Source of the DNA: Streptomyces sp. NBC_00582
GTDB lineage: Bacteria; Actinomycetota; Actinomycetes; Streptomycetales; Streptomycetaceae
DNA length: 64,000 bases
Reading direction: 5' to 3'
Assembly: GCF_036345155.1 (NCBI RefSeq)
Contig: NZ_CP107772.1
Location: forward strand, 6,696,001 to 6,760,000
The position numbers were made by a program, and so were the translations under genes. Of this stretch, positions 23,479 to 32,357 are shown piece after piece (position 1 is the stretch's first letter; each line of letters opens with the position of its first letter). The notes under the pieces are model-generated. The model saw only the letters and a list, made by a program, of their open reading frames with translations, searched no databases and was not told the origin of the DNA.

Positions 23479-25128
23479 ATGGAGTCCGTCGCCGAACTCG
23501 TAGCGCACCGCTGGGACGACCACCGGCCGGGACTGTGGTGCGCGGACACGGTGCTCAGCCATCACGAGCTCGCGGCCGGTGCCGCCGCGCGCGCCGCGCT
23601 CCTCGCCGACCTGCTCCCGCCGCGTGCCGAACCGCATGTCGGGGTGCTGCTGGACAACACCCCGGAGTTCCCACTGTGGCTGTCCGCCGCCGCGCTCGCC
23701 GGTGCGGCGGTCGCCGGGATCAACCCCACCCGCCGGGGCCCCGAGCTGGCCCGGGACATCCTGCACACCGAGTGCCGGCTGCTGATCACCGAGCACGCCC
23801 ACCTCCCGCTCCTCGCCGGCCTCGACCTGCCCGGCCTGCGCGTCCTGGTGACGGACACGCAGGAGTACGAGGCCCTTCTCGCGCCCTACGCGGCCGCCCG
23901 CCCGGATCCGTCCAGGGCCCGCCCCGCGGACCGGTTCCTCCTCTACTTCACCTCCGGCTCGACCGGCGCCCCCAAGGCGGCGATCTGCACCCAGGGCCGG
24001 CTGGCCGCGGCGGGGCGGTCCCTGGCGGCGCAGTTCTCCGTCACACCGCAGGACGTGCACTACGTCTGCATGCCGATGTTCCACGGCAACGCGGTGATCG
24101 CCGACTGGGCTCCCGCGCTGGCCGCCGGTGCCGGGGTCGCGCTGCGGCGCCGCTTCTCGGCCTCCGCCTTCCTCGGCGACGTACGGCGGTACCGGGCGAC
24201 GTACTTCACCTATGTCGGCCGGGCGATCCAGTACCTGCTGGCCACCGAGCCGGGCCCCGGGGACCGGGACCACGTGCTGCGGCTGGGCTTCGGCACGGAG
24301 GCGGGGGTGGTGGACGCGGCGGCCTTCGAGCGGCGGTTCGGGGTGCGGCTGGTGGAGGGGTACGGCTCCTCGGAGGGTGGCGCGGCGGTGCAGTGGACGC
24401 CGGGGACCCCGGTGGGCGCGGTGGGGCGGGCGGGGCCCGGGCTCGCCGTACTCGATCCGGAGTCGGGGAAGGAGTGTCCGCCGGCCGCCTTCGACGCCGC
24501 GGGGCGGCTGCTGAACGGGGACGAGGCGATCGGGGAGCTGGTCAATCGCGGGCCGAACCCGTTCGAGGGGTACTGGCGCAACCCGCGGGCCGAGGCCGAG
24601 CGGCGCCGCGGCGGTGTGTACTGGACCGGCGACCTCTTCTACCGCGACGCCGACGGCCATCTGTACTTCGCCGGCCGCACCGACGACCGGATCCGCGTCG
24701 ACAGCGAGAACCTGGCCGCCGCGATGATCGAGAACATCCTCGCCCGGTACGAGGGCGCGGCCGCCGTCGCCGTGTACGCGGTGCCCGACCCGGTGACCGG
24801 CGACCAGGTGATGGCGACGATCGCCGGGGACTTCGAGCCGGCCGCCTTCGCCGCGTTCCTGTCGGCCCAGCCGGACCTGGGGACGAAGATGGCACCCCGG
24901 TTCGTCCGGGTGGTGGACCGGATGCCGGTCACCGCGACCAACAAGATCCACCGGGCGCTGCTGCGGCGGGAGGGGGTGCGGTGCGCGGACCCGGTGTGGT
25001 GGCGTCCGCCGGGGGAGTCCCGCTACCGCAGGCTGACGTCCGAGGACGCCGAAGGGCCCCTCGTGTCTCCACGAGAGGCCCTTCCTCGGTGCGCCGCCAG
25101 GGACTCGAACCCCGGACCCGCTGATTAA
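23479..25128 (+). CDS. acyl-CoA synthetase (AMP-binding), 3' end running into tRNA-Lys
   Basis: 549-aa ANL ligase similar to fatty-acid/FadD17-like acyl-CoA synthetases. The P-loop TSGSTGAPKAA is near residue 157, the EGYGSSEGG motif near 294, GVYWTGDLFYRD near 380, and the C-terminal ATNKIHRALL lysine near 495 is intact. The conserved enzyme ends around residue 515. The frame then reads through a terminator hairpin and 39 bases into the antisense of tRNA-Lys copy 2, where the stop lies opposite the anticodon (tail ...AARDSNPGPAD). It should activate a fatty or related acid with ATP and CoA. Confidence 0.8.
   Translation: MESVAELVAHRWDDHRPGLWCADTVLSHHELAAGAAARAALLADLLPPRAEPHVGVLLDNTPEFPLWLSAAALAGAAVAGINPTRRGPELARDILHTECRLLITEHAHLPLLAGLDLPGLRVLVTDTQEYEALLAPYAAARPDPSRARPADRFLLYFTSGSTGAPKAAICTQGRLAAAGRSLAAQFSVTPQDVHYVCMPMFHGNAVIADWAPALAAGAGVALRRRFSASAFLGDVRRYRATYFTYVGRAIQYLLATEPGPGDRDHVLRLGFGTEAGVVDAAAFERRFGVRLVEGYGSSEGGAAVQWTPGTPVGAVGRAGPGLAVLDPESGKECPPAAFDAAGRLLNGDEAIGELVNRGPNPFEGYWRNPRAEAERRRGGVYWTGDLFYRDADGHLYFAGRTDDRIRVDSENLAAAMIENILARYEGAAAVAVYAVPDPVTGDQVMATIAGDFEPAAFAAFLSAQPDLGTKMAPRFVRVVDRMPVTATNKIHRALLRREGVRCADPVWWRPPGESRYRRLTSEDAEGPLVSPREALPRCAARDSNPGPAD
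25051..25084. terminator. hairpin terminator between the ligase and tRNA-Lys copy 2
   Basis: GAAGGGCCCCTCGTG (25051-25065) and CACGAGAGGCCCTTC (25070-25084) pair over 14 of 15 positions with a TCTC loop. It serves the leftward tRNA and lies inside the ligase reading frame. Confidence 0.8.
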
Positions 25129-25163
25129 GAGTCAGCTGCTCTAACCAACTGAGCTAGCGGCGC
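25090..25163 (-). tRNA. tRNA-Lys (CTT), copy 2
   Basis: 74 bases, identical to the copy at 19014 from acceptor to discriminator, with anticodon CTT. Its 3' half overlaps the convergent acyl-CoA ligase frame by 39 bases. Confidence 0.97.
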
Positions 25164-25206
25164 ATGACTCCCGCCGTCCGCCCTTCGGCGGCCGGCGACA
25201 GAGAAA

Positions 25207-25239
25207 ATACTACCTGCTCCCGAGGGGTGCTTCCGACCA
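25207..25239 (-). promoter_or_regulatory. promoter of tRNA-Lys copy 2
   Basis: TGGTCGGAAGCAC (25239-25227) and, 14 bases on, TAGTAT (25212-25207) on the minus strand. The block and spacing match the promoter of copy 1. The transcribed leader would be about 40 bases. Confidence 0.55.
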
Positions 25240-25254
25240 TCCAGTGCCGGGGCA

Positions 25255-26013
25255 CTAGATCGCCAGGGAGAGCAGGACCGGTGCCGCGTTCCTGTTCAGG
25301 GCGTCGGCCGCTTGGCGCAGGCGGTGGGCGTGGGCGACGGGCAGGGAGAGGGCGAGGCAGCCGACGGAGGAGCCCGCGGTGATCGGGACGGCCGCGCAGA
25401 CCGTGCCGACCGCGTACTCCTGGAGGTCGAGATGCGGGACCGTGGGCGGCTGGGACTCCAGACGGGACAGCAGGAGCCGGTCGCTGGTGATGGTGCGCGA
25501 GGTGAGACGGGCCATCTTGTGCCGGGAGAGATGGTCCCGCCGGCCGTTGTGGTCGAGCTGGCCCAGCAGGCTCTTGCCGAGCGCGGTGGCGTGCGCCGAG
25601 GAGCGGAAGTCGAACCACTCGTGGACGGCGGGGGTGGCGGGGCTGTCGGCGTACTGGGCGATGGTGACCTCGCCGTCGACGTACCGGCTGACGTAGACGG
25701 CGGCGCCGATCGAGTCGCGCAGCCGGTCGAGGGTGCGCTGGAGCTGCTCGCGCAGGGCCTGCTGGTGGCCGTGGGCGGAGCCGAGGCGGGTCAGGGCGTC
25801 GCCGGTGACATAGGCGCCGTCGGCGACCTGCTCGACGTACCCCTCGCGGCGCAGCATGCGCAGGAGGGCGGTCAGCCGCTCCGTGCCCAGGCCGGTCTGG
25901 CGGCCGAGCTCGGCGTCGGTGACACCGGTGGAGTGCCGGGCCACTGTCTCCAGGACGCGCAGGGCGTCCTGGGCCGAGTGGTACGGCGCGGTCGGCTCGT
26001 GCTTCAGCGCCAC
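25255..26013 (-). CDS. IclR-family transcriptional regulator
   Basis: 252 aa. N-terminal winged HTH (SAQDALRVLETVARHSTGVTDAELGRQTGLGTERLTALLRML), then the GAF-like ligand domain of IclR proteins (GAAVYVSRYVDGEVTIAQYADS...HATALGKSLLGQL...YAVGTVCAAVPI). GTG 26013 has GGGGGGAA upstream. It lies 213 bases from the 3' end of the Ehu-like transport operon, in the same direction. In this position it may control ectoine or amino-acid use, but the sequence does not prove it. Ligand unknown. Confidence 0.85.
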   Translation of the reverse strand: MALKHEPTAPYHSAQDALRVLETVARHSTGVTDAELGRQTGLGTERLTALLRMLRREGYVEQVADGAYVTGDALTRLGSAHGHQQALREQLQRTLDRLRDSIGAAVYVSRYVDGEVTIAQYADSPATPAVHEWFDFRSSAHATALGKSLLGQLDHNGRRDHLSRHKMARLTSRTITSDRLLLSRLESQPPTVPHLDLQEYAVGTVCAAVPITAGSSVGCLALSLPVAHAHRLRQAADALNRNAAPVLLSLAI

Positions 26014-26226
26014 GGTGTTCCCCCCCTGGTCGCTTTCTCTGGCCGTGATCCATCGATCGGTGATCCTGGCAGCGAATCATCTCCACGATAACGGCCAAGA
26101 CGACACAGGGGAGGGGTTGTTGGCGAGAACATGGTGCGCCTTTGGTGCCCTCAACTGCGGCACTGACCCTCTGGCATATGCCCCGGTCATGCCCAGTCGC
26201 CCTGGCCCGCGCGCGACCTGCCCCTC

Positions 26227-27003
26227 TTACAGCACCGCGCTCAGGAACTCCCGGGTCCGCTCCTCCTCCGGCGCGCTGAAGATCTTCTCCGGCGGACCCG
26301 CCTCGACGACCCGCCCCTTGTCGAACATCAGTACCTGATCGGAGATGTCCCGGGCGAAGTTCATCTCATGGGTCACACAGAGCATGGTGATGTCGGTGGT
26401 GCTGGCGATGTCCCTGAGGACGTCGAGGACCCCGGCGACCAGTTCGGGATCGAGCGCGGAGGTCACCTCGTCCAGGAGCAGGATCTGCGGCCGCATCGCC
26501 AGCGCCCGCGCGATCGCCACCCGCTGCTGCTGCCCGCCCGACAGCCGCGACGGCCTGGCGTCGCACTTGTCGGCCAGCCCCACCAGCTCCAGCAGCTCGC
26601 GCGCCCGCGCCTCCGCCTCGTCCCTCGACAGACCGAGCACGGTCACCGGCGCCTCGGTGACGTTCCTGAGCACGCTCATGTTCGGGAACAGGTTGAACTG
26701 CTGGAACACCATCCCGATCTGCTTGCGGACCTCCCGCACCTGCTTCGGCGGCGCCGGGAACAGCCGCTGCCCGCCGACGGTGATCGTGCCCTCGTCGGGC
26801 CTGGTCAGGGTCATCAGCAGCCGCAGGATGGTGGTCTTGCCGGAGCCGGAGGGCCCGATCAGGGTGACGTGCCGGCCCGGCTCGACGGAGAAGTCCAGAC
26901 GGTCGAGGACGGTGTGGTCGCCGAACCGCTTGGTGACCTGCTCCAGCCGGATCAGCTCGGTGGTCTGCTGCTTCTTCGGGGTGGGGGTGGTGTCAACGGA
27001 CAA
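26227..27003 (-). CDS. ehuA: amino-acid/ectoine ABC transporter ATPase (EhuA-like)
   Basis: 258-aa ATPase of the polar amino-acid uptake family. Walker A GPSGSGKTT, Q-loop VFQQFNLFPNMSVL, signature LSGGQQQR, Walker B LLLDEVTSALDPEL and the H-loop VTHEMNFAR are all intact. The start is a TTG (27003) overlapping the permease stop by 11 bases, with GGAG 7 bases before. It is last in a four-gene coupled operon with the order substrate-binding protein, permease, permease, ATPase, as in ehuBCDA-type systems. The specificity (ectoine/hydroxyectoine) is inferred from gene order and neighbours. Confidence 0.75.
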   Translation of the reverse strand: MSVDTTPTPKKQQTTELIRLEQVTKRFGDHTVLDRLDFSVEPGRHVTLIGPSGSGKTTILRLLMTLTRPDEGTITVGGQRLFPAPPKQVREVRKQIGMVFQQFNLFPNMSVLRNVTEAPVTVLGLSRDEAEARARELLELVGLADKCDARPSRLSGGQQQRVAIARALAMRPQILLLDEVTSALDPELVAGVLDVLRDIASTTDITMLCVTHEMNFARDISDQVLMFDKGRVVEAGPPEKIFSAPEEERTREFLSAVL

Positions 27004-27643
27004 GGCGTCGCTCCAGGGTGCGCAGAAGGAAGGAGGCGAGGGCGGAGATGACGATGAAGGCCACGCCGATCACCGTCAGGGGCTCGGTGAACCGGAACTG
27101 CTGCTGGGAGAAGAGCCGCGCCCGGCCGAGCATCTCCAGCACGGTGATCGCCATCAGCATCGGCGTGTCCTTGAGCATCGCGATCACGTAGTTGCCGAGC
27201 GCCGGCACCACCCGGCGGACCGCCTGCGGCAGGATCACCGCACGCCAGGTGCGGCCCCTCGGCAGGTTCAGCGCGGTCGCCGCCTCCCACTGCCCGGCGG
27301 GCACCGCCTCGATGCCGGCCCGGTAGACCTGCATGGTGTACGTCGAGTAGTGCAGCCCGATCGCCACGACCCCGGTGGTCATCGCGGACAGGGTCAGCCC
27401 CCACTCGGGCAGCACGTAGAAGAGGAAGAACAGCTGCACCAGCAGCGGGGTGTCCCGCACGAACTCCGTGACGATCCCGACGGGCCACTGCACCCAGCGG
27501 GTCGGCGTCCGCATCAGCAGCGCCCACACCAGCCCCAGCGTGAACGAGATCAGCGACCCCAGGGCCAGCGCCTGGAGCGTGACGAGGGTCCCGTCCCAGA
27601 ACAGCGGCATGAAGTCGCGTACGGCGTCCCAGTCCCAGTTCAT
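26993..27643 (-). CDS. ehuD: amino-acid/ectoine ABC transporter permease (EhuD-like)
   Basis: 216-aa HisM-type permease with five or six helices and the EAA-like loop GIEAVPAGQWEAATALNLPRG...ILPQA that docks the ATPase. ATG 27643 overlaps the upstream permease stop (ATGA). It forms the transmembrane channel with the other permease. Confidence 0.75.
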   Translation of the reverse strand: MNWDWDAVRDFMPLFWDGTLVTLQALALGSLISFTLGLVWALLMRTPTRWVQWPVGIVTEFVRDTPLLVQLFFLFYVLPEWGLTLSAMTTGVVAIGLHYSTYTMQVYRAGIEAVPAGQWEAATALNLPRGRTWRAVILPQAVRRVVPALGNYVIAMLKDTPMLMAITVLEMLGRARLFSQQQFRFTEPLTVIGVAFIVISALASFLLRTLERRLVR

Positions 27644-28284
27644 CGCAGCCCCGCCTTCAGCCGGTGCTCAAGACCTCGCATCAGCCGCGTCAGCAGGAAC
27701 GCGACGAGGAAGTAGATGAGCAGGACGTACGTGTAGATCTCCGCGCTCTCCTGGAGCGCGAGGCGGACCAGGTTCCCGCTGAACGCCAGATCGCCCATGC
27801 CCATGACCGACACCAGGGCGGTGCCCTTCAGCAGCTCGATCAGCAGGTTGCTGAACGGCGGGATCATCTCCGGCACCGCCTGCGGCAGCAGGATCTTGCG
27901 CAACCGCTGTCCGGGCGTGAACCCGAGCGCGACTCCGCCCTCCTTCTGCGCCGGGTCGACCGCGCCGAGCGCCCCGCGCACGATCTCCGCGCCGTACGCC
28001 CCGTAGGTCAGCCCGAGCGCCAGCGTCCCCGCCCACATCGGCACCAGTTGCCAGCCGAAGGCGGGCGGCAGCACGAAGAACACCCAGAAGATCATCACCA
28101 GCGCAGAGGTCCCCCGGAACACCTCGGTGTAGCAGCCCGCGAGGAAGCGGACGATCCACAGCCGGTGGGTGCGCGCGATCCCGACGGCGAAGGCCACGAC
28201 GGCTCCGAGCGCCGCGCTGAACACGAGGAGCTGGACGGTGGTCCAGACCCCCTTGAGGACGAGTTCCCACAGTCCCGACGTCAT
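27640..28284 (-). CDS. ehuC: amino-acid/ectoine ABC transporter permease (EhuC-like)
   Basis: 214-aa HisQ/HisM-family permease. Several helices are evident (TVQLLVFSAALGAVVAFAVG), and the EAA-like loop reads RGALGAVDPAQKEGGVALGFTPGQ...ILLPQA. ATG 28284 overlaps the stop of the binding-protein gene (ATGA), so all four genes are translationally linked. Confidence 0.75.
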   Translation of the reverse strand: MTSGLWELVLKGVWTTVQLLVFSAALGAVVAFAVGIARTHRLWIVRFLAGCYTEVFRGTSALVMIFWVFFVLPPAFGWQLVPMWAGTLALGLTYGAYGAEIVRGALGAVDPAQKEGGVALGFTPGQRLRKILLPQAVPEMIPPFSNLLIELLKGTALVSVMGMGDLAFSGNLVRLALQESAEIYTYVLLIYFLVAFLLTRLMRGLEHRLKAGLR

Positions 28285-29186
28285 CCGCCGCAGAGCTCCT
28301 TCGCGGTCAGGTCCGTCATCTCGGCCTTCGTGAACCCGAAGGGCCGCAGGACACGGGCCAGTTCGCCGCTCCTCCTGAGCCGGTGCAGCTCGGTGTTGAA
28401 GGCGTCCCGCAGCCGGGTCTCGGGGAGCCGGAAGGCGAAGGCACCCCCGTCCGCACGCGGCTTGCCGTCGACGACGGGCGCGAAGGGCCTGGTCGCCTCC
28501 GCCTTGCGGGACCTCTTCACCGCGTCACGGGAGGCGACCGCCGTACCGGCGAACACGTCGGCCCGCCCGGCCTCCACGGCGTTCAGGCCGGCGACCTGGT
28601 CGGGCACGATCAGGATGTCGCTCTCCTCGTAGCCCGCCGCCACCGCGTGCTGGATCTGCGCGTACCCGGTGCCGGTGGCGAACTTCGCCTTCTTCTCGAC
28701 GACGTCCCGGTAGTCGCGCAGCCCCTTCGGGTTGCCCTTGCGCACGACGAACGAGTCCAGCATCTGGTACTCCGGGTCGGCGAACAGGACCTGCGCGCAG
28801 CGTTCGGGGGTGACGTACATCCCGGCGGCCACGACGTCGAACTGCTGCGCGTTCAGCCCGGGTATCAGCGACCCGAACTCGGTCGGCACGGGCTGCACCT
28901 CGTCCACGCCGAGCCGCTTGAAGATCACCTTCGCCAGCTCGGGGGCCTCCCCGGTGAGGTGCCCGTCCGTGTCGATGTACCCGAAGGGGATCTCGCCCGC
29001 GATGCCGAGCCGTACCACCCCCGCGGCGCGGAGCCGGTCGAGGAGGTCGCCGCCGTCCGTCGTGGACGCGGTGGCCACGCGCGAACAGCCCGTGGCGCCC
29101 AGCGCGCCGAGCGCCGCCACCCCCGCGAGCAGCGACCGACGGGTGGGGTTGTCGTGGTGTGTGGATGGTCTGTTCGGTGGAGCCAT
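28281..29186 (-). CDS. ehuB: lipoprotein substrate-binding protein (EhuB-like)
   Basis: 301-aa family-3 solute-binding protein. A twin-arginine-like NPTRRSLLAG leads into a lipobox GATGC, so it should be lipid-anchored outside the membrane. The mature domain has VVRLGIAGEIPFGYIDTDGHLTGEAPELAKVIFKRLG, FGSLIPGLNAQQFDVVAAGMYVTPER and a second lobe (FVVRKGNPKGL..., VDVFAGTAVASRDAV-like). This pattern matches proteins annotated EhuB (ectoine/hydroxyectoine) in Streptomyces. General polar amino-acid binding is the alternative. It is first in the operon. Confidence 0.7.
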   Translation of the reverse strand: MAPPNRPSTHHDNPTRRSLLAGVAALGALGATGCSRVATASTTDGGDLLDRLRAAGVVRLGIAGEIPFGYIDTDGHLTGEAPELAKVIFKRLGVDEVQPVPTEFGSLIPGLNAQQFDVVAAGMYVTPERCAQVLFADPEYQMLDSFVVRKGNPKGLRDYRDVVEKKAKFATGTGYAQIQHAVAAGYEESDILIVPDQVAGLNAVEAGRADVFAGTAVASRDAVKRSRKAEATRPFAPVVDGKPRADGGAFAFRLPETRLRDAFNTELHRLRRSGELARVLRPFGFTKAEMTDLTAKELCGG

Positions 29187-29253
29187 GGCGGCGCGGCTAC
29201 CCGGGGCCCCACCGGTTATGCGGGGGTGTCGTGTGAGGGGAGTGTGGTGACCG

Positions 29254-30204
29254 TCAGCGGCCGGGGACGTATCCGCGCGCCTTGTCGACCACGTTCCGCA
29301 GCGGCCGGCCCGCCGCCCACCGCTCGAACAACTCCACGAACTGCGCACCCAGCTCGTCGTGCCGGCCGACCGTCGCGCCGGCCATGTGCGGGGACACCAG
29401 CAGACCCGGGACCCGCCACAACGGGCTGTCGGGCGGGAGCGGTTCGGTGCCGAACACATCCAGGGCAGCGCCCGCGATCCAGCGGCTGCGCAGGGCCCGT
29501 ACGAGTGCCTCCTCGACGACCAGACCACCGCGGCCCACGTTCAGGAAACGGGCGGAGGGCTGCATCACGCCGAACCGGCGGGTGTCGAACATGCCGTGGG
29601 TCCGCTCGGTGAGCGGGGCCGCCGCGATCACCCAGTCGGCGCGGGCGAGAAGCCGGTCCAGGTCGTCGGGGCCGTGGATGCCGGTGTGCGGGACCCGGCC
29701 GACGAGCGCGGTGGTGACGCCGAGGGCCTTGAGGACACGGGTGATCGCCCGGCCGACCGGGCCCGAGCCGACGACCACGGCCCGGCTGCCGGCCACCCGC
29801 CGGCTCTCCCGGGGCCGCCACTCGCCGCGCGTCTGCAGCTCCCCGGTGCGCGGCAGGTCCTTCGCCATCGCCAGGACCAGCGCGGCGACGTACTCGGCGA
29901 CCGGTTCCTCGAAGACGCCGCGCGCGTTCGTCAGCACCGTGCCGGAGGCGGCCAGTTCCGGGGAGAGCACACGCTCCACGTCCGCGCTCGCCGTGTGCAC
30001 CCAGCGCGGCCTCGGCCCCGCGCCGGGCCAGGCCGCGCGCACCGCGTCCGAGGCGGTGTCCCACACCAGCAGGACGTCGGCCCGCGGCAGGAGGCCGCCG
30101 AGGGTGGATCCGTCGGCGTGCAGGATGCGTACCCGGCCCGTGAGACGGCCGAGGCGGGGGAGAGGCTCGGCGTCGAGGACGAGGAGCGTGGGAACGGCGG
30201 CCAT
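29254..30204 (-). CDS. D-isomer-specific 2-hydroxyacid dehydrogenase
   Basis: 316-aa NAD-dependent dehydrogenase. The Rossmann motif is GSGPVGRAI (canonical GxGxxG), NVGRGGLVVEEAL contains the substrate arginine, DVFGTEPLPPDSPLW carries the catalytic acid, and SPHMAGAT holds the catalytic histidine. It reduces a 2-oxo acid or oxidises a D-2-hydroxy acid. ATG 30204 has AGAAGG at 9 bases; an upstream frame is open but lacks a site. It lies 67 bases before the transport operon on the same strand, suggesting linked function, perhaps in compatible-solute or hydroxy-acid catabolism. Confidence 0.85.
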   Translation of the reverse strand: MAAVPTLLVLDAEPLPRLGRLTGRVRILHADGSTLGGLLPRADVLLVWDTASDAVRAAWPGAGPRPRWVHTASADVERVLSPELAASGTVLTNARGVFEEPVAEYVAALVLAMAKDLPRTGELQTRGEWRPRESRRVAGSRAVVVGSGPVGRAITRVLKALGVTTALVGRVPHTGIHGPDDLDRLLARADWVIAAAPLTERTHGMFDTRRFGVMQPSARFLNVGRGGLVVEEALVRALRSRWIAGAALDVFGTEPLPPDSPLWRVPGLLVSPHMAGATVGRHDELGAQFVELFERWAAGRPLRNVVDKARGYVPGR

Positions 30205-30380
30205 CCGGTGCCTTCTCCGTGACCAAGGGCCTGACGTGCGCGGACGGAACACGGTCGCACCCCGGCCCCCGACCGTCAACACGGCCGGACCGCCAACCAG
30301 GTGAGGATGGAGCCCGTGGGCTGCGCCCGCTGGGTACCCGGGTACTTCCCCGAAGACGAGCAGCAGCAGGAAGGCCGGTC

Positions 30381-31109
30381 ATGACCGCACTCGGATTCCT
30401 CCACCCGGGCCACTCGGCCGACGACGACTACCCCCGTATCGAGCAGCTCCTCGGCAGCGACATCCGGGTGGACCTCGTCCGCGCGGATTCCGGCGAGGAC
30501 GTGGGGCGGGCGGACGCCTCCCTGCGCCTGGGCGCACCCCACCGGCTGGCGGCGGGCGTCGAGCAGTTGCGGCTGTCGGGGGCGGAGGCGATCGTCTGGG
30601 CCTCCACGAGCGGCAGCTTCGGATACGGCTGGGAGGGCGCCCACGAACAGGTGCGCACCCTCGCGACCGCCGCCGGCATGCCCGCCTCCTCCACCTCCTT
30701 CGCCTTCGTGCACGCGGCCCGGGAACTGGGGGCCGCCCGGGTCGCCGTGGCGGCGACCTACCCGGCGGAGGTAGCCGGTCCGTTCGCCGGGTTCCTGCGG
30801 GCGGGCGGCCTGGAGGTGACCGCGGTGCACGCCGCCGGGGCCACCGCGGAGCAGGCCGGCGCCTGGGGCGAGGCGGAGGTGCTGGCACTCGCGCGGGCGG
30901 CCGACGCGTCGGGCGCCGAGGCGCTCCTGCTGCCCGACACCGCCCTGCACACCGTCGCCTGCCTCCCGGCCCTGGAGCGGGAACTCGGCACACCCGTCCT
31001 CACCGCCAACCAGGTGACGGTCTGGGAGGGGCTGCGGCTCACGGCCCGCCGGGTGAACGCGCCGGGGCTGGGGGCGCTGTTCCGGCGGGAGCCGATCGTG
31101 CAGGCGTGA
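30381..31109 (+). CDS. Asp/Glu racemase-fold protein (maleate isomerase / EutA-like)
   Basis: 242-aa member of the aspartate/glutamate racemase superfamily, near arylmalonate decarboxylase, maleate cis-trans isomerase and Eut[18 protein letters not shown] starts the first lobe. The first catalytic position reads [11 protein letters not shown], with Ser/Thr where racemases have Cys; the second lobe has [11 protein letters not shown] and [13 protein letters not shown]. Neither canonical catalytic cysteine is obvious, so a non-racemase reaction is likely. AGGAAGG supports ATG 30381. It is divergent from the dehydrogenase/Ehu operon, and EutA homologues accompany ectoine uptake genes in other bacteria. 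Confidence 0.65.
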   Translation: MTALGFLHPGHSADDDYPRIEQLLGSDIRVDLVRADSGEDVGRADASLRLGAPHRLAAGVEQLRLSGAEAIVWASTSGSFGYGWEGAHEQVRTLATAAGMPASSTSFAFVHAARELGAARVAVAATYPAEVAGPFAGFLRAGGLEVTAVHAAGATAEQAGAWGEAEVLALARAADASGAEALLLPDTALHTVACLPALERELGTPVLTANQVTVWEGLRLTARRVNAPGLGALFRREPIVQA

Positions 31110-31195
31110 GCCGCGGGACTCCTCGCGGGAATAAACGGGGACACCCTCCTGTTAGGGCACGGAGGACACCGCAAGCCCGACGACAGGAGGACCCC

Positions 31196-32344
31196 GTGGC
31201 GGCAGACGAGACGGCGGCGGACAAGACCGCGACGGACGCGACCGCGACGGACGGCACGGCGAGCGACGGCATACGCGCCACCGCCCACGGCACCGCCCCC
31301 ACCGCCCTCTCCGTCCTCGACCTGGTCACCGTCGGCTCCGGGCGCACCGCCACCGACGCCCTGCGCACCAGCGTCGACCTCGCCCGGCTCACCGAGTCCC
31401 GCGGCTTCCACCGCTACTGGGTCGCCGAGCACCACTCGATGCCCGGCGTCGCCTCCTCCTCGCCCGCGGTGATCCTCGCCCACCTCGCCGCCCACACCGA
31501 CCGCATCCGCCTCGGCTCGGGCGGTGTGATGCTGCCCAACCACGCGCCCCTCGTCATCGCCGAGCAGTTCGGCACCCTGGAGGCGCTCGCGCCGGGCCGG
31601 ATCGACCTCGGGCTCGGCCGCGCCCCCGGCACCGACGGCGCCACGGCCGCCGCCCTGCGCCGGACGGCCACCCTGCACGAGGGCGCCGACGACTTCCCCG
31701 AGCAACTCGCCGAGCTGACCCGCTTCCTGGACGACGACTTCCCCGACGGCCACCGCTACCGCCGTATCCACGCGGTGCCCGGCCCGGTCCAGGCGACCTC
31801 GCCCGGCGGTGTCCAGTCGCGGCACCGCCCGCCGATCTGGCTGCTCGGCTCCTCCGGCTTCAGCGCCCGTCTGGCCGGACTGCTCGGTCTGCCCTTCGCC
31901 TTCGCGCACCACTTCTCCGCGCAGAACACCGTCCCGGCGCTCGACCTGTACCGGGAGTCGTTCCGCCCCTCCGAGGTGCTCTCCGAGCCGTACGCCCTGA
32001 TCGGCGTCTCCGTCCTCGCCGCCGACGACGAACGCGAGGCGCGCCGCCAGGTCCTGGCGACGGGCCTGAACATGGTCCGGCTGCGCACCGGCCGCCCGGG
32101 TCTCTTCCCGTCCCCCGAGGAGGCGGAGGCGCACGCGTTCAGCGAGCTGGAGCGGGAGTTCGTCGACTCCTGGACGGCGAACATCGTCCACGGCACCGCC
32201 GACGAGGTCCGCACCGGCCTCGACGACCTGTACAAGCGCACCGGCGCCGACGAACTGATGCTCACCAGCCACGCCCACCGGGGCGAACTGCGCCTGCGCT
32301 CGTACGAACTGGTCGCGGACGCCTACGGCCTGCCGGCGGCCTGA
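31196..32344 (+). CDS. luciferase-like (LLM) flavin oxidoreductase, MsnO8 type
   Basis: 382-aa bacterial-luciferase-like monooxygenase. The core TIM barrel has [78 protein letters not shown] and [14 protein letters not shown], all typical of the MsnO8 subgroup. It probably uses FMNH2 supplied by a reductase, or F420. AGGAGG is 5 bases before GTG 31196. The first 30 residues are an odd Thr/Asp/Ala repeat absent from the fold. Confidence 0.85.
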   Translation: MAADETAADKTATDATATDGTASDGIRATAHGTAPTALSVLDLVTVGSGRTATDALRTSVDLARLTESRGFHRYWVAEHHSMPGVASSSPAVILAHLAAHTDRIRLGSGGVMLPNHAPLVIAEQFGTLEALAPGRIDLGLGRAPGTDGATAAALRRTATLHEGADDFPEQLAELTRFLDDDFPDGHRYRRIHAVPGPVQATSPGGVQSRHRPPIWLLGSSGFSARLAGLLGLPFAFAHHFSAQNTVPALDLYRESFRPSEVLSEPYALIGVSVLAADDEREARRQVLATGLNMVRLRTGRPGLFPSPEEAEAHAFSELEREFVDSWTANIVHGTADEVRTGLDDLYKRTGADELMLTSHAHRGELRLRSYELVADAYGLPAA

Positions 32345-32357
32345 CACCCCCGGGTGC

